A stretch of 45,869 bases of DNA from an uncultured Erysipelotrichaceae bacterium (GTDB lineage Bacteria; Bacillota_I; Bacilli_A; RF39; UBA660). Numbering within the stretch: position 1 is the first letter of the stretch; each line of letters begins with the position of its first letter. Positions 40,641-45,869 of this stretch are shown in pieces. The translations under genes and the position numbers were made by a program. The DNA lies in the NCBI GenBank assembly GCA_902761685.1, contig CACWLI010000012.1:1-45869 (forward strand), read 5' to 3'. The notes beneath the pieces are model-generated. The model searched no databases. It was not told the origin of the DNA and saw only the letters and a list, made by a program, of their open reading frames with translations.

Positions 40641-42899
40641 TTATTCTCCTTCTTCGTCACCATATCTAACTAAAACATCTCTTGGTTTACTTCCCTTAGC
40701 AGGACCTACAATTCCTTCTTCTTCAAACATATCAATTATACGTGCTGCTCTATTATAACCTAATGAGAATTTTCTTTGAATTAATGATGCACTTATTTGT
40801 CCAGTACGAATTGCATAATCTTTTATTTCATCATATCTAACATCTTTAACTGCCCCGTCATCTCCAGTGGCACTTCCACTAGAAGATCCAGAAGCACTAG
40901 ATGGAGTATTTAAATTTTCAAAAGAGTTAGAATATCTTGGACCGCTACTTCTTCTCTTAATAAAATCAACTACTCTTGCTATTTCACCATCTGATACAAA
41001 ACTTCCCTGAATACGAGTTGGATTATTATCATCCATTGGTTTATATAACATATCTCCTTTACCAAGAAGTTTTTCTGCACCAACCATATCAAGAATTGTT
41101 CTACTATCGATTGAAGAAGATACCGCAAAACTAACACGAGTTGGAATATTTGATTTTACAACACCTGTAATTACATCAGTTGATGGTCTTTGAGTTGCAA
41201 CTATTAAATGTATTCCAGCTGCACGAGCAAGTTGAGTTATTCTCATAATTGACTCTTCTACTTCTTTAGCAGCTACAAGCATTAAATCTGCAAGCTCATC
41301 TATAATAACAAGAATAAATGGCATTTCTTTTAGACCACAATCTGGATTTTTCTTTAATTCTTTTCTTACATATTCATTATAAGTACCAATGTTTTTTGTA
41401 CCACTATGCATAAATGTATCAAATCTATTATCCATTTCAACTACTATTTTTTGAAGTGTTGCACTTGCCTTTTTAGGATCAGTTACAACAGGAGTTAATA
41501 AATGTGGCATTCCATCATAAACACTAAATTCAACTTTTTTAGGGTCTACTAATACCATTTTTACCTCTTCTGGAGTTGTTCTCATTATAATAGACATAAT
41601 TATATTATTAATACAAACAGATTTACCACTACCAGTAGCACCAGCTACTAACATATGTGGTGTTTTATTAATTTCAACATATTTAACATTACCCATTATA
41701 TCTTTTCCAAGAGGAGCAGCAAGTTTTGAATCAGCAAGCTTAGTATTCTTACTCATTGCTTCCATAATCTCTCTCATTGAAACAGCCATAATTTCTTGAT
41801 TTGGAACTTCTACTCCAATAGTACTTTTACCAGGAATTGGAGCTTCAATTCTTACTTCTTTAGCTGATAATGCTAAAGCAATTTCACGAGATATACTAAG
41901 TACTTTATTTACTTTAGTTCCTCTATCTAATACCATTTCATATTGTGTAACTGCTGGACCTTGATGTATTTCAACTACTTTTGCATTCATTCCAAAGTCT
42001 TTAAATACTCTTTGTAAAGCTCTTATATTATTATTAATAAATTCAGTGTTTGCCTTTTGATTATTAGCTTTAGGTTTATCAAGTAAATCTATACTTGGTT
42101 TAACATATTCTTCAGGAGGTAAATCTTCTTCAACAATTTCAGGTTTCTTTTCCTCAATCATTGGAACTTCTTTCTTAGCTGCATCATTTGCACTTGTAAT
42201 AATAACTCTCTTATCTATTACTTGTGTTTCATCTATCTCATCATCTTCTACTTCATCTAATTTAGCATGTTTAGATTTAGATGGTTTAATTGCTTCCTCA
42301 TCATCTTCATCATCTTCTTCATCTTTAGAAATTACTTTCTTAAATGGAGACATAATTGCTTTTCCTATATCAGATAATGTTAAATCAAATAACATAATAA
42401 TACCAAATAATATTATAATTACCATTACTATAATAGAACCTTCAATATCAAATAGTGATACAAATGCCCAGGATACTAATGCTCCTACCATTCCACCACC
42501 AGTATTTACTTCACTAGCTGTATCAAAAGCAACACTAATATTATCCATAGTATTTTTTAAAATTGCTTTTCCATTCAAATCATTTCCACTTATATAATTT
42601 ATATGTGAAAACAATAATAATGCAATTATTAATGAATAAATTCCTACTTTTCTACTTGAAAAATAATTTATTTTCTCACTCTTAGCAAGTAATCCTAATC
42701 CTAGTAATAAAATCAATCCTAAAAACAATACTGACCAAGTTCCAAACATAAATATTGCAAACTTCTTTACTATTCCACCTACAATACCAAATGATCCAAA
42801 ACCAGTAATTGATAATAGTATTAACAATAATCCAATTAATCTATTTCCAAGTTTCAAACTACTCTTATTTGATTCCTTTTGTTTTTTTCTTTTTGCCAC
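40641..42899 (-). CDS. ftsK: DNA translocase FtsK/SpoIIIE
   Basis: This 752-residue protein pumps chromosomal DNA through the closing septum. N-terminal membrane domain with about four helices (residues 15-180), an acidic linker (about 190-275), the RecA-like motor with Walker A VAGATGSGKSVC (near 425) and Walker B VIIDELADLMLVA, and a C-terminal gamma winged-helix domain (SLIQRKFSLGYNRAARIID) that reads KOPS/SRS-type sites. The start codon is GTG (AGGTG five bases upstream, overlapping the ezrA stop region). The neighbours deoD, yfmF and yfmH recall the spoIIIE-ymf order of Bacillus. Confidence 0.97.
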   Translation of the reverse strand: MAKRKKQKESNKSSLKLGNRLIGLLLILLSITGFGSFGIVGGIVKKFAIFMFGTWSVLFLGLILLLGLGLLAKSEKINYFSSRKVGIYSLIIALLLFSHINYISGNDLNGKAILKNTMDNISVAFDTASEVNTGGGMVGALVSWAFVSLFDIEGSIIVMVIIILFGIIMLFDLTLSDIGKAIMSPFKKVISKDEEDDEDDEEAIKPSKSKHAKLDEVEDDEIDETQVIDKRVIITSANDAAKKEVPMIEEKKPEIVEEDLPPEEYVKPSIDLLDKPKANNQKANTEFINNNIRALQRVFKDFGMNAKVVEIHQGPAVTQYEMVLDRGTKVNKVLSISREIALALSAKEVRIEAPIPGKSTIGVEVPNQEIMAVSMREIMEAMSKNTKLADSKLAAPLGKDIMGNVKYVEINKTPHMLVAGATGSGKSVCINNIIMSIIMRTTPEEVKMVLVDPKKVEFSVYDGMPHLLTPVVTDPKKASATLQKIVVEMDNRFDTFMHSGTKNIGTYNEYVRKELKKNPDCGLKEMPFILVIIDELADLMLVAAKEVEESIMRITQLARAAGIHLIVATQRPSTDVITGVVKSNIPTRVSFAVSSSIDSRTILDMVGAEKLLGKGDMLYKPMDDNNPTRIQGSFVSDGEIARVVDFIKRRSSGPRYSNSFENLNTPSSASGSSSGSATGDDGAVKDVRYDEIKDYAIRTGQISASLIQRKFSLGYNRAARIIDMFEEEGIVGPAKGSKPRDVLVRYGDEEGE

Positions 42900-42907
42900 T
42901 TTAACAC

Positions 42908-44620
42908 CTAACCTTCCATCTTGTTAAGAAGTTTTTTATGAATACCAGGTTCAACAATGTTTAATGTGTTTAACACTATTTCTAAAGAGTCTTTATAATC
43001 CCCCTTATTAAATGCCTTACTAGAAGCATTTAAACCAGCTTCAACTTCCTTATTGCTTGTTCTATATCTATTTCCATATACAATAGCCATTTCTGCCATT
43101 GCAGCGGTTTTTGTTGTAGATGATGCTGTTTGATATAGTTTTAAAGCTAAATCTCTAGCAGTATCAACTCTTAAATTTAATGTTTTAATTGATATAGGTT
43201 TCTTTTCAATTTCTATATTTATTTCTTTAACTGCATCATATGCTTCTTTTAATTCAACATAAAATTTATCAGGTATAATTGGTAAATTATAATCTTTAAT
43301 TTTATATTTAGAATTATTAATTATATTCTTAATTTCATATAATTGATCTCTAGCTCTTGCCTCATCTTCTTTTAAACTTCCTAAGTTTTTAAGAGTAGTC
43401 TCAAGTTTATCTTCTACTTTTGTAAGATTAACAGCAACCATTTCACATTCATTGCTTAATTTTGAATATGGCATTACTCTAGATAAAGTTCTATCGTTAA
43501 TAAGTTTAAAGCTATCTTTAACACTTATTAATTCTTTGTTTATTTCATCAACAATCATTACTTCATTTTCACTTAAATCATACGTGTCTTTTATATTATC
43601 AATTTCAGCATATAAATTTTTTACAATTGAAGTTACTTTAGAAATTCTTTCACTTACATTAATGATTCCTCTTTCATAATCTTTTTTGCCTCTTTTTTCA
43701 GCATCAAAATCATTATATAATCCTTCATAATAATCAAGTAAAGTTTTTAAATCAAAAATAGAATCTTGTAAATTTAAAACATTAAGTCTATCCATTATTT
43801 CACCAATTTTTTTATTGGTTTCTTCTATATTATAATCAATATTTAAATATTCTAAATTATATCCATCTCTTATCATTTTAGTTGCTTGAGTCTTAATATC
43901 TTTCATTTTCTTAGGAAGAATCATTTTAGACATCATTACAATAGTTGGAGCTTCATCAATAACTATACTAATATTATTAATCATATCATCTAAAGCTTTA
44001 ACTATTTTACCTAGTTCTTCATAATTCTTATTTTGAACAGATACTTCAAAAGCACTAAATAATTTATTAATATTTTCAAATTGTAATTCTATTCTATTAG
44101 AAACATCTTGATAATCGTTTTTATTTTTATTGTATTTAAATATTATTTCTCTATATACACTTTTTAGTTTTGTAATAGCTTCTCTATTTCTATCTTCACT
44201 TTCTGTTAATTCTTTTATTTCCCCAAGTAATTTAACACTTTTAGCTTTAATATGAAATATATCTTTTTCAGCTTTATTTAAACTTTTATATGATGAAATA
44301 TAATCTTTTTTCATACAAAAATTTTCTACTTCAATTAATTCATCTGTTAGCTTAGGCATATAAACTTGTTCTAAATCATCAAATCTTTTTTGCCATTCTT
44401 CTACTTGTCTTTCAGTGTTTTTATTATTTACTAGTTTATTAGCTTTTGATAATTCAGTAATTAAAGAGGCTGATATAATAAGATTTTTTTCTGTAGTTAA
44501 CTTATCAATTGATGAAATAATACTTTTCTTTTTATTATTTCTTAATATTATAATTAAAACATATAAAAGAAAAACCAGAAATAAAAATGATAGTGCTATT
44601 ATTACAGTTATCTTATTCAT
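42908..44620 (-). CDS. ezrA: Septation ring formation regulator EzrA
   Basis: This 570-residue protein is anchored by one N-terminal helix (about 5-27), followed by spectrin-like coiled-coil repeats. EzrA in Bacilli restrains FtsZ ring assembly away from mid-cell and helps recruit wall synthases. Family features include the basic segment after the helix, RQVEEWQKRFDDLEQVYMPKL near 70-90 and the C-terminal AEMAIVYGNRYRTSNKEVEAGLNASSKAFNKGDY. Start MNKITVI has a perfect AAGGAGG; an in-frame ATG six codons earlier does not. It lies 8 bases upstream of ftsK. Confidence 0.9.
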   Translation of the reverse strand: MNKITVIIALSFLFLVFLLYVLIIILRNNKKKSIISSIDKLTTEKNLIISASLITELSKANKLVNNKNTERQVEEWQKRFDDLEQVYMPKLTDELIEVENFCMKKDYISSYKSLNKAEKDIFHIKAKSVKLLGEIKELTESEDRNREAITKLKSVYREIIFKYNKNKNDYQDVSNRIELQFENINKLFSAFEVSVQNKNYEELGKIVKALDDMINNISIVIDEAPTIVMMSKMILPKKMKDIKTQATKMIRDGYNLEYLNIDYNIEETNKKIGEIMDRLNVLNLQDSIFDLKTLLDYYEGLYNDFDAEKRGKKDYERGIINVSERISKVTSIVKNLYAEIDNIKDTYDLSENEVMIVDEINKELISVKDSFKLINDRTLSRVMPYSKLSNECEMVAVNLTKVEDKLETTLKNLGSLKEDEARARDQLYEIKNIINNSKYKIKDYNLPIIPDKFYVELKEAYDAVKEINIEIEKKPISIKTLNLRVDTARDLALKLYQTASSTTKTAAMAEMAIVYGNRYRTSNKEVEAGLNASSKAFNKGDYKDSLEIVLNTLNIVEPGIHKKLLNKMEG

Positions 44621-44676
44621 AATATCCTCCTTATACATTTTATCATATTTATAGTATTTTTTGTATCCTTTTTTGT

Positions 44677-44714
44677 AAATAAAAGAAGATAATTGTAATT
44701 ATAATTATCTTCTT
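44677..44714 (-). terminator. Terminator of the right-edge surface protein gene
   Basis: AAGAAGATAATT/AATTATCTTCTT, 12-bp stem with an 8-base loop, then TTATTT on the minus strand. The presumed ezrA promoter (TACAAA, 17 bases, TAAAAT) lies just downstream of it. Confidence 0.75.
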
Positions 44715-44722
44715 ATAGTATA

Positions 44723-45869
44723 TTAAACATTTTCAAAGCCATAATCTACTTCTTCATTTTCTTCATTTTCTTCTTTTTCTTTTATTTTTTTATTAGCTGC
44801 ATATGCTGCTGCTCCTGTTGCAAGTCCAATACCAACTGTTGTTGCAACTGCACCAGCTATTTTATTACCAGTAGATCCCATTTTTTGTGATAAACCATTA
44901 TTTAATGGCTCTAGTATATTTTCTTCTAACTCTTCATTTGTATTATCCATTATTTCAACTGGAGCAGAAGCAATTAATTCTTCATCACTCATTTCTGGAA
45001 TATTAGCCTCATTCAATATATCATCAGATTTTCCATCAATATTTGAGCCAGGTGTTTTTCCTATTTTAGTAGGTTGAGATGTTCCTGTGTCAACAATTCT
45101 CTGAGGTCCTGTAGGAGTATCATCATCTCCTGTTTGAACTACATCATCATCTCTTGGTGGTTTATCATCATCTGTTCCAGTTCCGGTTCCAGTTCCAGTA
45201 CCAGTTCCGGTTCCGGTTCCAGTTCCAGTTCCGGTTCCAGTTCCGGTTCCAGTTCCAGTTCCGGTTCCAGTTCCAGTTCCGGTTCCGGTTCCAGTTCCGG
45301 TTCCAGTTCCGGTTCCAGTTCCAGTTCCGGTTCCGGTTCCAGTTCCGGTTCCAGTTCCAGTTCCAGTTCCGGTTCCAGTTCCGGTTCCAGTTCCGGTTGA
45401 ATCATCAGACGTATCTTCTGTATCTGATGTTGCTGAAACTTCATCCTGTTGTAATAATTCATTATATCTTGCATCATAATTATCTCTATAAGCATTAAAT
45501 TCACTTTCAGTCATTCCAAATGCACTAAAATCTAATGTGAAGTCTGTTGAGAAACTTTGATTATTCTTTATTGCATTTCCTGCTGTTTCATATTTTCCTT
45601 TTATTTCCTCTAATGCTTCATTTATCATGTTTTGTGCTTTATTACATGCATCAACATAATTATCTATTCTTGTTTTTATTTTCTCAAGTTCATCATATAA
45701 TCTTTGATTTTCATCTATTTTATCTTGAACGCCTTGTATTTCTGCATCACTTGGTTCTTTATGAGATCCAATTACTACTGGTTTACCTTCTTCATCTTCT
45801 CCATAATCATCTACATCATGTTGACTAGATTTCATACTATCAACTTTTCTTTGTAATTCCTGTATTGTT
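44723..45869 (-). CDS. Tail-anchored surface protein with Thr-Gly repeats, N-terminus beyond the window
   Basis: The frame is open to the right edge (no start needed at 45835: upstream codons [11 protein letters not shown] continue a coiled coil), so this is a 5'-partial gene of at least 381 codons. In order: charged helical region, a second helical region ([36 protein letters not shown]), a 75-residue Thr-Gly repeat, an Asp/Thr/Pro linker, a Gly/Ala-rich membrane helix ([23 protein letters not shown]) and a basic then acidic tail ending DYGFENV. The layout matches the 13454-14554 protein, suggesting a shared export and anchoring route. I do not recognise the family. Confidence 0.75.
   Translation of the reverse strand, partial: TIQELQRKVDSMKSSQHDVDDYGEDEEGKPVVIGSHKEPSDAEIQGVQDKIDENQRLYDELEKIKTRIDNYVDACNKAQNMINEALEEIKGKYETAGNAIKNNQSFSTDFTLDFSAFGMTESEFNAYRDNYDARYNELLQQDEVSATSDTEDTSDDSTGTGTGTGTGTGTGTGTGTGTGTGTGTGTGTGTGTGTGTGTGTGTGTGTGTGTGTGTGTGTGTGTGTGTGTGTGTDDDKPPRDDDVVQTGDDDTPTGPQRIVDTGTSQPTKIGKTPGSNIDGKSDDILNEANIPEMSDEELIASAPVEIMDNTNEELEENILEPLNNGLSQKMGSTGNKIAGAVATTVGIGLATGAAAYAANKKIKEKEENEENEEVDYGFENV
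45173..45397. repeat. Hexamer minisatellite encoding (Thr-Gly)n
   Basis: 225 bases of tandem 6-bp units (GTTCCA, GTTCCG and one GTACCA on the plus strand), about 37 copies, encoding T followed by 37 GT pairs on the minus strand. The units vary only at codon third positions, and length changes by whole units keep the frame. Confidence 0.97.

Noticed and set aside
45074..45504. Long open frames on both strands across the Thr-Gly repeat (Ser-Gly, Phe-Arg/Gln or Pro-Glu-Leu repeats)
   Set aside because: The six-base repeat keeps every frame open. Only the frame encoding Thr-Gly continues into a coherent helical region, linker, membrane helix and acidic tail.

Overview
The window is a very AT-rich stretch of chromosome from a low-GC Gram-positive bacterium (Bacillota, class Bacilli in the broad sense). 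It most resembles the small, wall-bearing, gut-type lineages known mainly from metagenomes, although I cannot place it more precisely. The code is the standard bacterial one: tryptophan is TGG and TGA is used as a stop, for example at the comN/secDF overlap. Wall and division genes (ftsW, ezrA, ftsK, NlpC/P60 hydrolases) rule out a wall-less mollicute. Almost every gene lies on the minus strand, so operons read from right to left. Only a small YjcZ-like gene, rnhC and a candidate small RNA lie on the plus strand. No rRNA, tRNA or CRISPR array was seen.

Layout from the left: three type IV pilin-like genes (1-2091, the first cut by the edge); a lon - SpoVID-like - YsxE-like block that keeps the Bacillus order but looks like a remnant of the spore-coat locus (2159-5968); an anchored protein, a small zinc-ribbon protein and the ribosome-assembly GTPase rbgA (6161-8207). 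Next comes an accessory insertion with a HEPN-type gene, an unknown gene and a RhuM-family gene (8222-10367), bracketed by exact 25-bp repeats of the rbgA translation start region. A cell-surface operon follows (10969-14554): a tail-anchored protein whose N-terminus resembles type VII substrates, plus two NlpC/P60 peptidases. After it come accessory enzymes (GNAT, HExxH peptidase, ADP-ribosylglycohydrolase, SGNH hydrolase, PrcB-like protein; 14604-19072).

The right half is mostly housekeeping: lepB-rplS, ftsW, the thymidylate module tmk-thyA-folA, rnhC, mutS, an HtpX-like protease, comN-secDF-rel-dtd, the M16 pair yfmH/yfmF, deoD, ftsK and ezrA. The right edge cuts a second tail-anchored surface protein with 37 Thr-Gly repeats, which resembles the 13454-14554 protein in design.

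The points most worth a second look are: two genes that appear to start at ATA; a Rel protein whose hydrolase HD motif is destroyed; a promoter-plus-terminator candidate RNA at 27145-27281; the repeat-flanked HEPN/RhuM island; the two-locus tail-anchored surface system; and sporulation relics including a probable pseudokinase. All family names rest on motifs and gene order read by eye; no database search was possible.
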